In this document: positions 23,097 through 31,554 of the stretch, piece by piece
How positions within the stretch are numbered: position 1 is the stretch's first letter
Layout: each line of letters begins with the position of its first letter
From: Saccharothrix tamanrassetensis
GTDB lineage: Bacteria; Actinomycetota; Actinomycetes; Mycobacteriales; Pseudonocardiaceae
Direction: 5' to 3'
DNA length: 64,000 nucleotides
NCBI RefSeq assembly: GCF_014203665.1
Contig: NZ_JACHJN010000006.1
Coordinates: forward strand, 474,783 to 538,782
Notes under the pieces: generated by a model
What the model saw: only the letters and a program-made list of their open reading frames with translations
Databases searched by the model: none
Told to the model about the DNA's origin: nothing
Program-made: the position numbers and the translations under genes

Positions 23097-24292
23097 GTGA
23101 ACTCCACTGGCAGACTCTGCACGCCGTAGATGGCGTGCTGATCCCTCATCGGCACCTCGGACGCCGGCACCGCGAGCCTCAGGTCGGGGAACTCCCGGAA
23201 CAGCGCCCGGTAGGCCACCCGCATCTCGATGCGCGCCAGCTGCTGCCCGAGGCACTGGTGCACCCCGTGGCCGAACCCGACGTGCCCGGTGGCCGGCCGG
23301 TGGATGTCGAACTCCTCCGGGCGGTCGAACCGGTTCGGGTCGCGGTTGGCGGCCGGGACGGAGATGGTCACCGCGTCACCGGCCTTGATCTCCGCCCCGC
23401 CCAGCTCCAGGTCCTCCAGCGCGATCCTGGTCGGGCCGATCTGGATGATCGACAGGTACCGCATCAGCTCCTCGACCGCGTTGTCGACCAAGGACGGGTC
23501 GGCCCGCAGCGCGGCCAGCTGCTCGGGGTGCTCCAACAGCGTCAGCGTACCGATGCCGAGCATGTTCGCCGTCGTCTCGTGACCGGCGATCAGCAGCAGG
23601 AGCCCCATGTTGGTGACTTCTTCGTCGGTCAGCTCGCCGGACTCGATCAGGCCGGTGAGCATGTCGTCGCCCGGTGCCCCGTGCTTGCGCCGCACCAGCT
23701 CGGCGACGAACGCCTCGATCCGCTCGAACGCCGCCATGACCTCGTCGAAGTCGTTCTCCAGGTTGAACGCCGTCTTCGAGTCCCGCTGGAACGAGTCGCG
23801 CTCCTCGTACGGCACGCCGAGCAGCTCGCAGATCACCATCGACGGCACGGGCAGCGCGAACGCCGACACCAGGTCGACCCCCGGGCCCTGCGCCCGCATC
23901 GCCTTCAGGTGGTCCGCCACGATCTGCTCGACCCGGGGCACCAGCTGGTTCATCCGCCGTACGGTGAACTGTCCGGTGAGCAGCTTGCGGTACTTCGAGT
24001 GCGCCGGACCGTCCATGTTGATGAACATGCCCGGCTTGGCGGCCGGTGGCGGCGGCACCGCCTTGCCGCCGACGCGCACCGGCGTGTGCATCAGCTCGGA
24101 CCGGTTGCTGAACCGGTTGTCGGCGAGCACCGCCCGTGCGAGCGCGTGGTTCGCGACGAGCCACCCCAGGTGCCCGTCGGGGTAGCGCAGCCTACTGATC
24201 GGCTGCGTCTCGCGGAGAATCCCCAGCTCCGCGGGTGGGTCCAGCGCCGAGCTGCGCTCTAACGGCAGCTCGGGGTGCAGTGTTTCGGTCAT
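23093..24292 (-). CDS. Cytochrome P450 (CYP105/107-like)
   Basis: A 399-aa soluble bacterial P450, class I, using the downstream ferredoxin. The I-helix AGHETTAN (236-243), ExxR in EELMR (274-278) and the haem loop FGHGVHQCLG (340-349, Cys347) are intact. Sequence style is that of CYP105/107 enzymes of secondary metabolism or xenobiotic oxidation; the substrate cannot be predicted. ATG 24292 with GGGAGGTG upstream. The promoter region, shared with the divergent ABC exporter, holds two palindromes. Confidence 0.93.
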   Translation of the reverse strand: MTETLHPELPLERSSALDPPAELGILRETQPISRLRYPDGHLGWLVANHALARAVLADNRFSNRSELMHTPVRVGGKAVPPPPAAKPGMFINMDGPAHSKYRKLLTGQFTVRRMNQLVPRVEQIVADHLKAMRAQGPGVDLVSAFALPVPSMVICELLGVPYEERDSFQRDSKTAFNLENDFDEVMAAFERIEAFVAELVRRKHGAPGDDMLTGLIESGELTDEEVTNMGLLLLIAGHETTANMLGIGTLTLLEHPEQLAALRADPSLVDNAVEELMRYLSIIQIGPTRIALEDLELGGAEIKAGDAVTISVPAANRDPNRFDRPEEFDIHRPATGHVGFGHGVHQCLGQQLARIEMRVAYRALFREFPDLRLAVPASEVPMRDQHAIYGVQSLPVEFT

Positions 24293-24341
24293 CGCACACC
24301 TCCCAGTGCGTTCAAAACCCTTGTTCGCAAGCTACAGAAGA

Positions 24342-24357
24342 TTCACGAACACGTGAA
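24342..24357. promoter_or_regulatory. Palindromic operator near the P450 promoter
   Basis: TTCACG-AACA-CGTGAA is a perfect inverted repeat 50 nt upstream of the P450 start. Confidence 0.5.
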
Positions 24358-24393
24358 GTAAATAGTTCGTATAGACGCTCCCTAGTACGGCTC

Positions 24394-24409
24394 GTAGCAG
24401 GTGTGCTAC
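24394..24409. promoter_or_regulatory. Palindromic operator near the ABC exporter promoter
   Basis: GTAGCA-GGTG-TGCTAC is a perfect inverted repeat 40 nt upstream of the ABC ATPase start. It differs from the palindrome at 24342, so two regulators may act on this divergent region. Confidence 0.5.
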
Positions 24410-24448
24410 AAAATGCTCGAGGACTTCGACAGGGGGAGGTGAGCGTCC

Positions 24449-25348
24449 TTGGTCATCGACGTGCGCGATCTGCGGATGCGGTACGGCACCGTGGACGTGC
24501 TGCACGGAGTGGACTTCACGGCCGAGCGCGGCGAGGTCGTCGCGCTGCTCGGACCGAACGGCGCGGGCAAGACGACCACGATCGAGATCCTGGAGGGCTT
24601 CCGGATGCCCTCCGCCGGACAGGTGCGGGTGCTCGGCGTCGACCCCGCCAAGGGCGACGAGCTGTGGCGGGCCAAGCTGGGCGTGGTGCTCCAGTCCTGG
24701 CGCGACCACGCCCGCTGGAAGGTGCGGGAACTGCTGGACCACCTCGGCCGCTACTACGCGCCCTACAGCACGCCCGACCGCGTGCGCCCGTTCGACACCG
24801 ACGCGCTGATCCGGACCGTCGGGCTGGAGGAGCACGCGCACAAGAAGATCGGCAAGCTCTCCGGCGGCCAGCGCCGCCGGCTGGACGTCGCCATCGGCAT
24901 CGTCGGCAAACCCGAACTGCTGTTCCTGGACGAGCCGACGGCGGGCTTCGACCCGCACGCCCGCCGCGACTTCCACGACCTCGTGCACCGGCTGTCCGAC
25001 CTGGAGGGCATGACCATCCTGCTCACCACGCACGACCTCGCCGAGGCGGAGAAGCTCGCCGACCGCATCCTGGTCCTCGCGGGCGGCCGGATCATCGCCG
25101 ACGGCAGCCCGGACCAGCTCAGCAGGCAGGTCGCGGGCCAGGCCGAGGTGCGCTGGACCCAGGCCGGCCAGCGGCACGTGCACGCCACCGACGACGCCAC
25201 CGGCTTCGTGCGGGACCTGTTCGCCCAGCACAGCCGGGGCATCTCGGAGCTGGAGGTGCGCCGCAGCACGTTGGAGGACACCTACCTGACGCTCGTGCAG
25301 CGGTTCGAGAGCGGTCAGGCGAACGAGGAGGAGGTGGCCGCACTGTGA
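24449..25348 (+). CDS. ABC exporter ATP-binding protein (DrrA-like)
   Basis: A 299-aa ATPase of a two-gene exporter. Walker A GPNGAGKTTT, the signature LSGGQRRRLDVAIGI, Walker B LLFLDEPTAGFDP and the H-loop TTHDLAEAE are intact; a C-terminal extension after the core (about 215-299) is as in drug-resistance ATPases. The TTG start at 24449 is preferred: GGGGGAGG lies at 24432-24439 and no ATG or GTG is in frame. Its stop overlaps the permease start. Confidence 0.9.
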   Translation: MVIDVRDLRMRYGTVDVLHGVDFTAERGEVVALLGPNGAGKTTTIEILEGFRMPSAGQVRVLGVDPAKGDELWRAKLGVVLQSWRDHARWKVRELLDHLGRYYAPYSTPDRVRPFDTDALIRTVGLEEHAHKKIGKLSGGQRRRLDVAIGIVGKPELLFLDEPTAGFDPHARRDFHDLVHRLSDLEGMTILLTTHDLAEAEKLADRILVLAGGRIIADGSPDQLSRQVAGQAEVRWTQAGQRHVHATDDATGFVRDLFAQHSRGISELEVRRSTLEDTYLTLVQRFESGQANEEEVAAL

Positions 25349-26199
25349 ACGCCACGACGCACGCCTTCCGGCTCGGCCTGGAACGCGGCTGGCGCGAGTT
25401 CCGCCAGACCCTGGGCAGCTCGGACCAGTGGTTCACGGTCGTCATCACGATGGCCTACCTGACCGTGCTGTGGTTCCAGCGCGACTCCACGGTGGACGGC
25501 ACCACGCTGTCCCTGGCGGCGCTGACCCTGCCCAGCATGATCGGCATGTCGGTCGCGTTCGGCGGTCTCGTCGGCCCGGCGGGCCAGCTGGCGGTCAACC
25601 GCGAGGACGGCACCCTGCTGCGCGCCAAGGCGGTGCCGAACGGCATGCTGGGCTACGTGGTGGGCCGGGTCGTCCAGACGTCCCTGGACACGTCGTTCAG
25701 CCTGGTCGTGGTCTTCGTCCCAGGCTTCTTCCTGGTGCAGGGCCTGGCCCAGGCGGGCGTGAGCGGTTTCGCCTACCTGGTCCCGGTACTGGTGGCGGGC
25801 CTGCTGGCCACCCTGCCGTGGGGCGCGGTGATCGGCTCGGTGGTCAAGTCCCCGCAGGGCGCGATGGGCTTCACCATGCTGCCGATGATGCCCATCGTGG
25901 CGATCTCCGGCATCTTCTACCCGATCTCGGCGATCCCGGGCTGGCTCCAGGTCATCGCCCAGGCGTTCCCGGTGTACTGGGTCGGCCTGGGCACCAGGTC
26001 CGCGCTGCTGCCCGACTCGGCGGCGGCCGCGGAGATCGGCGGCTCGTGGCGCACCCTGGAGATGTTCGGCGTGCTGGGGGTGTGGGCGGTGGTCGGTTTC
26101 CTGGTCGCGCCTACCATCCTGCGACGGATGGCCCGCCGCGAGTCGGGCGGCGACATGGAGCAGCGCCGGCAGGCCGCGTTGCAGAGAGGCGTGGGGTGA
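25345..26199 (+). CDS. ABC-2 type permease
   Basis: A 284-aa membrane protein with six predicted helices, partner of the upstream ATPase. The ABC-2 pattern is seen in the REDGTLLRAKAVP coupling segment and in the last third (FTMLPMMPIVAISGIFYPISAIPGWLQVIAQAFPVYW). GTG 25345 overlaps the ATPase stop (GTGA). Exported substrate unknown; together with the P450 and glycosyltransferase nearby, drug or metabolite export is a fair guess. Confidence 0.9.
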   Translation: MNATTHAFRLGLERGWREFRQTLGSSDQWFTVVITMAYLTVLWFQRDSTVDGTTLSLAALTLPSMIGMSVAFGGLVGPAGQLAVNREDGTLLRAKAVPNGMLGYVVGRVVQTSLDTSFSLVVVFVPGFFLVQGLAQAGVSGFAYLVPVLVAGLLATLPWGAVIGSVVKSPQGAMGFTMLPMMPIVAISGIFYPISAIPGWLQVIAQAFPVYWVGLGTRSALLPDSAAAAEIGGSWRTLEMFGVLGVWAVVGFLVAPTILRRMARRESGGDMEQRRQAALQRGVG

Positions 26200-26435
26200 G
26201 CGAGACCGTCTACAACCGGATCGCGATGCTGCGCGCGGAACGCGGGGTTTCGCGCCGGCAGCTGTCCGAGGCACTGGGCATCCACTACCAGACCGTCGGT
26301 TACCTGGAACGTGGCGAGTACAGCCCGAGCCTCTTCCTGGCACTGCGCATCGCCCAGTACTTCGAAGTCCCGGTGGAGGTCGTGTTCTCGACCGACCCGT
26401 TCCCCCGGCTGGGCAGCGCGGAGCGATCCGCTTGA
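26196..26435 (+). CDS. XRE-family HTH regulator
   Basis: A 79-aa protein that is little more than a Cro/C1-type HTH: NRIAMLRAERGVSRRQLSEALGIHYQTVGYLERGEYSPSLFLALRIAQYF (split by eye into five helices). This short type often forms the third gene of actinobacterial ABC exporter operons and autoregulates them. GTG 26196 overlaps the permease stop. Confidence 0.88.
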   Translation: MSETVYNRIAMLRAERGVSRRQLSEALGIHYQTVGYLERGEYSPSLFLALRIAQYFEVPVEVVFSTDPFPRLGSAERSA

Positions 26436-26439
26436 GACC

Positions 26440-26481
26440 GCGTGCGGGGCGGGGCGCCAACCGGTGCCCCGCCCCGCACGC
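26440..26481. terminator. Very strong bidirectional terminator
   Basis: A perfect 16-bp GC stem (arms 26440-26455 and 26466-26481) with a 10-nt loop fills the 46-nt gap between the convergent XRE and glycosyltransferase genes. Confidence 0.8.
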
Positions 26482-27633
26482 TCACCTCAGCCCTTCTTCG
26501 ACCACGTCGGCCGCCGCCGCGGTGCCACCGGCGGCGCGGATCTCGCTGCGGATCGCCGCCAGCCGGTCGGCGACGTCCCGGTCGCCGGCCAGTTCACGCA
26601 CCGCCTCGCGCAGCGCTTCCGCCGTGACCTGCTTGTGCGGCAGGTACCGGCCGACACCGAGTTCGACCAGGCGCATGGCGTTCATGGCCTGCTCGCCCAG
26701 CGTGGGCACGCCGACCATCGGCACCCCGTGGTACAGGCCTTCCATCGTGCCGCCCATGCCGCAGTGCGTGATGAACACCTTGGCGTGGGACAGGATCTCC
26801 AGCTGCGGCAACCAGCGGTGGACCTCGAAGTTGGCCGGGATCGGGCCCAACGCGGCCCGGTCGACGTGCTTGCCGATGTTCATCACCACGTGCCAGTCCG
26901 AGTCGCCGAACGCCTCCAGGCACGCCCGGTAGAACGAGGGTTCGTTGGTGTACGCCGAGCCCAGCGAGACGAGCAGCACCGGCCGGCCGTCGGCCGGGGC
27001 GTGCCAGGACCCCTGGAACGAGCGGTCGCCGATGCACGGCCCGACGAAGGTGTACTTGTCGGCCACGGTGTCGCCGCCGTACTGGAACGAGCGCGGGATG
27101 CTGACCACGGCCCGGTCCGGGTGCCCGACGAACGTCGGCGCGTCGACGGTCACGCCCTCGGACCGCAGCCACGCCCCGATCTCGGCGTAGACGGCCTTCA
27201 TCTCCGGCGTGTCGTTGATCGCGCCCATGTCCTCCTCCCAGCCCTCGTACGCGACGAAGGTGGGGGAGAACTGGATCGCCCGCACGCCCCAGCGCGCGGC
27301 GAGGATGCGGGCCGTCCACGCCCCGATGTCGTACACGACCACGTCCGGCCGGTCGTCCGCGTACGCGGCCTCCAGCACCGGCAGCAGCGCGACGGCCTCG
27401 TCCAGGAACAGCTTCATGGCCGGCGCCGTCTCCGTCGGCCACTCCTGGTCGGCGACGGGCAGCGTGGTCGGGTAGACCACCGGCACCGCGCCCGCGTGCT
27501 CGACCGGCCCGGTGAAGCCCGCCGGGACCGCGTAGGTGACCCGGTGGCCGCGCGCGACCAGTTCCGTCACGACCGGCAGCGTCGGGTTGATGTGGCCGTG
27601 GCCGGGGATGTTCAGAAAAGCGATGTGGGACAA
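26482..27633 (-). CDS. Macrolide-family glycosyltransferase (GT1, MgtA/OleD-like)
   Basis: A 383-aa GT-B enzyme expected to move glucose from UDP-glucose to a small acceptor, a known way to inactivate macrolides or to release them during self-protection. The N-terminal IPGHGHINPTLPVVTELVARGH with the catalytic His, the central LLVSLGSAYTN and the donor-binding THCGMGGTMEGLYHGVPMVGVP followed by EQAMNA are all present. ATG 27633. It shares a locus with an exporter and a P450, which fits detoxification or tailoring of a secondary metabolite. The acceptor is not known. Confidence 0.9.
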   Translation of the reverse strand: MSHIAFLNIPGHGHINPTLPVVTELVARGHRVTYAVPAGFTGPVEHAGAVPVVYPTTLPVADQEWPTETAPAMKLFLDEAVALLPVLEAAYADDRPDVVVYDIGAWTARILAARWGVRAIQFSPTFVAYEGWEEDMGAINDTPEMKAVYAEIGAWLRSEGVTVDAPTFVGHPDRAVVSIPRSFQYGGDTVADKYTFVGPCIGDRSFQGSWHAPADGRPVLLVSLGSAYTNEPSFYRACLEAFGDSDWHVVMNIGKHVDRAALGPIPANFEVHRWLPQLEILSHAKVFITHCGMGGTMEGLYHGVPMVGVPTLGEQAMNAMRLVELGVGRYLPHKQVTAEALREAVRELAGDRDVADRLAAIRSEIRAAGGTAAAADVVEEGLR

Positions 27634-27768
27634 GGCGTTCTCCAGTGATTCCAGGGTTGGCTCAGGCGCCCCGTCACGCGTCGTGCGCGGGGGCAGGCGG
27701 CTGAGCCGGAATCAGAGGTAGAAGACCTGGAACGCGAACACGTGACCGACACTAGCGGGTCCGTCGAG

Positions 27769-28353
27769 TCATTTTCCGAGCACGGCCCGCAGCGCGGTGC
27801 GCACCGCGTCGACCAGTTCCGCCCGGCACTCCGGCGTGCCCGGCTCGGGCGCGAACGCGGCCCCCGCGCCCACCAGGCGGTCGAACAGCAAGCCGTCCAG
27901 GAACGCGACCAGCGCCCGCCCCCGCCGGTCCGCATCGGCGACACCCGCCTGTTCCAGCAGCTCGCGAGCCTGCACGCGGGCCTGTGCGCCGTGGGCGAGA
28001 ATGCCCCGCAGCTCGGGGTGGCGGGTGGCTTCGAGCAGGCAGGCGTACCGGGCGAGGGTCCGTTCCCGGGCGGTCGTCATCCACAGCTCCAGCACGTGCC
28101 CGATCGCTTCCGCGAGCGAGTCCGGGTCCGGCGGACCGGGTGGCCGGGCCTGGGCGGCCTCGGCCAGGTCCAGTTCGGCCAGCCGCTTCACCACCCCCTC
28201 GATGAGCGCTCGGCGCGTGCGGAAGTAGGCCGACGTGGAGCCCTGCGGCAAACCCGCCTCGGCGTCTACGGCCCGGTGCGTCAGACCGCGCATGCCGCGG
28301 GTCGCCACCACGTGGATGGCCGTGTCGGCGATGAAGGTCACCCGGTCGCTCAC
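27769..28353 (-). CDS. TetR-family regulator
   Basis: A 194-aa TetR repressor: N-terminal HTH (FIADTAIHVVATRGMRGLTHRAVDAEAGLPQGSTSAYFRTRRALI by eye) and a helical ligand domain. GTG 28353 is preferred over GTG 28359 because AAGGAGG sits 5 nt before it and would otherwise contain the start codon. It is divergent from the FAD monooxygenase gene, and two identical palindromes lie between them. Confidence 0.9.
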   Translation of the reverse strand: MSDRVTFIADTAIHVVATRGMRGLTHRAVDAEAGLPQGSTSAYFRTRRALIEGVVKRLAELDLAEAAQARPPGPPDPDSLAEAIGHVLELWMTTARERTLARYACLLEATRHPELRGILAHGAQARVQARELLEQAGVADADRRGRALVAFLDGLLFDRLVGAGAAFAPEPGTPECRAELVDAVRTALRAVLGK

Positions 28354-28364
28354 GACCACCTCCT

Positions 28365-28402
28365 TCTACAGCTGTAGAGTACGAGATATCTACAGCTGTA
28401 GA
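28365..28402. promoter_or_regulatory. Twin TetR operators
   Basis: TCTACAGCTGTAGA, a perfect 14-bp palindrome, occurs at 28365-28378 and 28389-28402, 24 bp apart centre to centre, in the 63-nt divergent promoter region. Binding would silence both the TetR and the monooxygenase gene. Confidence 0.85.
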
Positions 28403-28416
28403 AGGGGGTGGGTCGG

Positions 28417-29520
28417 ATGCGCGCGACGGTGGTCGGTGGGGGACTCGGCGGGCTCGCGGCGGCGGTGGCGCTGCACAAGGTCGGCTGGGAGGTGACCGTG
28501 CTGGAACGGGCGGCCGAGTTCGGCGAGGTGGGCGCCGGCGTCGGCGTGATGCCGAACGCGTTGCGGGCCCTCGGCGCCCTGGGCTTGGCCGACGAGGTCC
28601 GGGCGATCGGCACCCCGAACGTCCCCGGCGGCGTCCGCGACCCGCGGGGACGGGCCTTGACGCTGGTCGACGCGTCCGAGGCGGGGCGCGTCGTCGCGGT
28701 GCACCGGGCCGACCTGCACCGCGTCCTGCGCTCGGCGTTGCCGGAGCGGTGCCTGGTCACGTCCACCGAGGTCACCTCGCCCGACGACGTGGACGCCGAC
28801 CTCGTGGTGGCGGCGGACGGCATCCGCAGCCGGCTCCGGGCCGCGCTGTTCCCCGCCCACCCCGAACCGGTGTACGCGGGGACCACGGCGTGGCGCAGCG
28901 TGACCGGGCCCCGGTTCCCGAAAGACCTGGAGATCAGTCAGACCCTGGGGCCCGGCTCCGAGTTCGGGGTCCTGCCGCTGGGCGACGGGCGGGTGTGCTG
29001 GTACGCGGCGACGGTCGCCCCGGCCGGTGGCCGCTCCCCCGACGAACTGGGCGAGGTCCGCGATCTCGTGGGGGACTGGCACCACCCGATCCCGGCCCTG
29101 CTGGACGCCACTCCCGCCGGCACCGTCCTCCGGCACGACATCCACGAGCTGGGCGCACCCCTGCCGACCTACGTCCGGGGACGCGTGGCCCTGCTGGGCG
29201 ATGCCGCCCACGCGATGACGCCCTACCTGGGGCAAGGCGCCTGCATGGCGATCGAGGACGGCGTGGTCCTGGCCGCCGCCTGCGCTCGCGGCAACACCGT
29301 CGCGGAGGCGTTGGCCGACTACGACCGTGCCCGCCGACCGCGCACGCAGGCGGTCGCGAAGGCGTCCCGCCTCGCCGGCCGCCTCGGGCACAAACTCCGC
29401 AACCCGGTCGCCGTCGCCATTCGAGACACTGCGATGCGGGCGATTCCAACGAGCCTGAGCCTCAAGGGCATGGCGAAGTTCACCGCGTGGGAGCCGCCGA
29501 GCCTGTCACTCGATCGGTGA
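28417..29520 (+). CDS. FAD-dependent monooxygenase (aromatic hydroxylase type)
   Basis: A 367-aa group A flavoprotein monooxygenase. The FAD dinucleotide fold VVGGGLGGLAAAVAL, the DG motif VVAADGIRSRLR and the second FAD motif LLGDAAHAMTPYLGQGACMAIEDGVVLA are intact. It should hydroxylate an aromatic ring with NAD(P)H and O2, like salicylate hydroxylases. ATG 28417 has AAGGGGG 8 nt upstream; a GTG at 28408 would add 3 residues. Almost certainly induced by the ligand of the divergent TetR. Confidence 0.9.
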   Translation: MRATVVGGGLGGLAAAVALHKVGWEVTVLERAAEFGEVGAGVGVMPNALRALGALGLADEVRAIGTPNVPGGVRDPRGRALTLVDASEAGRVVAVHRADLHRVLRSALPERCLVTSTEVTSPDDVDADLVVAADGIRSRLRAALFPAHPEPVYAGTTAWRSVTGPRFPKDLEISQTLGPGSEFGVLPLGDGRVCWYAATVAPAGGRSPDELGEVRDLVGDWHHPIPALLDATPAGTVLRHDIHELGAPLPTYVRGRVALLGDAAHAMTPYLGQGACMAIEDGVVLAAACARGNTVAEALADYDRARRPRTQAVAKASRLAGRLGHKLRNPVAVAIRDTAMRAIPTSLSLKGMAKFTAWEPPSLSLDR

Positions 29521-29529
29521 ATGATCGAC

Positions 29530-29545
29530 CGTGATGTAAATCACG
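29530..29545. promoter_or_regulatory. Crp/Fnr-type palindrome upstream of nos
   Basis: CGTGATGTAAATCACG is a perfect palindrome that contains GTGA-N6-TCAC, the half-site arrangement of Crp/Fnr-family regulators. It is centred about 185 nt upstream of the nitric oxide synthase start. The 200-nt region around it is less GC-rich than its surroundings. Confidence 0.55.
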
Positions 29546-29721
29546 GATCACTCCCGCGAGTCGACCGGGTAACAATCCAATATCACTCGTTTTCGCAGGA
29601 TTCCTCACCCTTTCGCCCGATCAAGCACTCACCGTGTGACATCGATCGCTCCCTGTTGCGGCTGCCCGGTGCCCGGCACGGCGGTGCATCTCCCACCGGA
29701 GTGCAACTACGGTGTCCCGCC

Positions 29722-30873
29722 ATGGCCCCCGTCCCCTCGTGCCCGACTGAAGCCATCCCCCTGCGCACCACCACGTGCGACCTCGCCGAGGCCGACGACT
29801 TCATCCGCCTGCACCGCGGCGAGCACCCCGAGGAAGGTCCGGTGGAGCACCGCTTGGCGGAGGTGCACGCGGAGGTCGCCGCGACCGGCACGTACCGCCA
29901 CACGGCCGCCGAGCTGGTGTTCGGCGCGCGGGTCGCGTGGCGCAACAGCGCGCGGTGCATCGGGCGGCTGTACTGGCGCAGCCTCAAGGTCCGCGACCTG
30001 AGGGACCTGCGTGACCCGAAAGAGATCGCCGACGAGTGCGTCGAGCACCTCAGGCTGGCCACCAACGGCGGCAAGGTCCGCCCCGTCATCACCGTGTTCG
30101 CCCCCGACGAGCCCGGCCGGCCGGGGCCGCGCATCCGCAACGAGCAGCTGATCCGCTACGCGGGCTACCCAGGGCGGGACGGCGGTGTGCTCGGCGACCG
30201 CCGCAACGCCGAGCTGACCGAGCGCGCGATCGCGCTGGGGTGGCGTCCCCCGGCCACCCGCGGACCGTTCGACGTGCTGCCGCTGGTGGTGGAGCGCGAG
30301 GACACCGAGCCCGCTGTGGTGGAGCTGCCCCGGGACGCCGTCCTGGAGGTCGCCATCGGCCACCCGGAGTACCCGTGGCTCGCGCGCCTGGGCCTGCGGT
30401 GGCACGCGGTGCCCGCGATCAGCAACATGCGGCTGCGGATCGGCGGCGTGGACTACCCGGCCGCCCCGTTCAACGGGTGGTACATGGGCACCGAGATCGG
30501 GGCCCGGAACTTCGCCGACACCGACCGCTACGACCTGCTGCCGTACCTGGGCAAGCGGATGGGCCTGGACACCTCCAAGGTGCAGACCCTCTGGCGGGAC
30601 CGGGTGCTGGTGGAGCTGAACCGAGCGGTGCTGCACTCGTTCGAGGAAGCCGGCGTCACCATCACCGACCACCACACGGAGTCCGAGCGGTTCCTCACCC
30701 ACATCCGGAAGGAAGAAGCGGCAGGACGGTCGTGCCCGGCCGACTGGACCTGGATCGTGCCGCCCATGTCCAGCGGGATCACCGGCGTGTTCCACCGCTA
30801 CTACGACAAGGAGGAGCTGGTGCCCAACTTCTTCCCCGTCGACACCAGGGGTGTCTGCCCCGTCATCCACTAG
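29722..30873 (+). CDS. nos: Bacterial nitric oxide synthase, oxygenase domain
   Basis: A 383-aa protein equal to the haem oxygenase half of animal NOS; it converts L-arginine to citrulline and NO with borrowed reductases. Cys79 in WRNSARCIGRLYW is the haem thiolate, PFNGWYMGTEIGARNFAD carries the Arg-binding Glu, and the pterin/dimer region DWTWIVPPMSSGITGVFH is present. There is no reductase domain and no zinc-binding N-terminal hook. ATG 29722 has TACGGT 8 nt upstream, so the mRNA may be leaderless. Divergent neighbours are unrelated; the pnt transhydrogenase operon follows after two repeats. Confidence 0.94.
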   Translation: MAPVPSCPTEAIPLRTTTCDLAEADDFIRLHRGEHPEEGPVEHRLAEVHAEVAATGTYRHTAAELVFGARVAWRNSARCIGRLYWRSLKVRDLRDLRDPKEIADECVEHLRLATNGGKVRPVITVFAPDEPGRPGPRIRNEQLIRYAGYPGRDGGVLGDRRNAELTERAIALGWRPPATRGPFDVLPLVVEREDTEPAVVELPRDAVLEVAIGHPEYPWLARLGLRWHAVPAISNMRLRIGGVDYPAAPFNGWYMGTEIGARNFADTDRYDLLPYLGKRMGLDTSKVQTLWRDRVLVELNRAVLHSFEEAGVTITDHHTESERFLTHIRKEEAAGRSCPADWTWIVPPMSSGITGVFHRYYDKEELVPNFFPVDTRGVCPVIH

Positions 30874-30965
30874 GGCAACGCTCCCGCTCTTGCTTCCCCC
30901 GCTCCACGCGGCAGCGACTCCGGCGCTCCAGCGCTCTGGCTGCGCTTCTGCGCACACGTGTGCTT

Positions 30966-31091
30966 CGTGTTCTCCCCGTACGGCCTGGGCGAAGCCCGAC
31001 CGCGCTTGTTCGGGGAGGTCAAGCACGCTTCACCGCTTGACCTCCCCGAACAAGGGTGGTTGCCTCCGGCAGGCCGTACGGGGAGAACACG
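30966..31091 (-). repeat. Long palindromic repeat, copy A
   Basis: A 126-nt element. The outer arms (30966-30987 and 31070-31091) are perfect 22-bp inverted repeats around GTGTTCTCCCCGTACGGCC. Inside, CTTGTTCGGGG begins a second perfect 20-bp stem (31005-31024 with 31035-31054), loop of 10 nt. The orientation is opposite to copy B, judged by the ACAAGCGCGGT and AACCACCCTTGT side segments. Confidence 0.88.
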
Positions 31092-31278
31092 AGGCACTTC
31101 CCCACTCCTTGGGGGTCTGCCCGTCCGGCGAGGACTCTTTCCTCTTTTAGCGTGATCGGTCGGCGACTGGTTCGATCTTCCGGGCCCGGACCGGCCACCG
31201 AGCAAGATCCCGATCGCACCACGCCCACAAGCGACGCTCGCCGCTGGGCAGACCTCCGGGGAGGAAGAGCAAAAACTA

Positions 31279-31401
31279 GTGTTCTCCCCGCATGACCTGG
31301 TCAAAGACAACCACCCTTGTCCTTGGGGCGCAAGCGAAAAGCGTGCTTGCGCCCCAAGGACAAGCGCGGTTCGCTGCGCGCAGGCCATACGGGGAGAACA
31401 C
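31279..31401 (+). repeat. Long palindromic repeat, copy B
   Basis: A 123-nt element. Outer arms 31279-31299 and 31381-31401 match with two mismatches. The central 20-bp stem (31316-31335 with 31345-31364) starts with CTTGTCC like the others but has a different tip (TTGGGGCGCAAGC) around a 9-nt loop ending AAGCGT. The side segments AACCACCCTTGT and ACAAGCGCGGT are shared with copies A and C. Confidence 0.88.
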
Positions 31402-31538
31402 GAAGACACAGGTGTGCGCCAAGGGCGTCGTCGCGTGGGCCGAGGGGCGCCGCGGCGTGGGCTGAGGGGCGGGGCGCGTGGGTCGGGCGAGGGTATGGCA
31501 GTGGTGTCGGGTGTGGCGGTGATGTCGTCCGGGTGACG

Positions 31539-31554
31539 CAGTACGTCCGTACGG
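31539..31554 (+). promoter_or_regulatory. Palindromic operator upstream of pntA, same as at tam
   Basis: CAGTACGTCCGTACGG differs by one base from the perfect site at 9368-9383 and includes the same TC spacer. It is centred about 66 nt before the pntA start. Confidence 0.7.
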
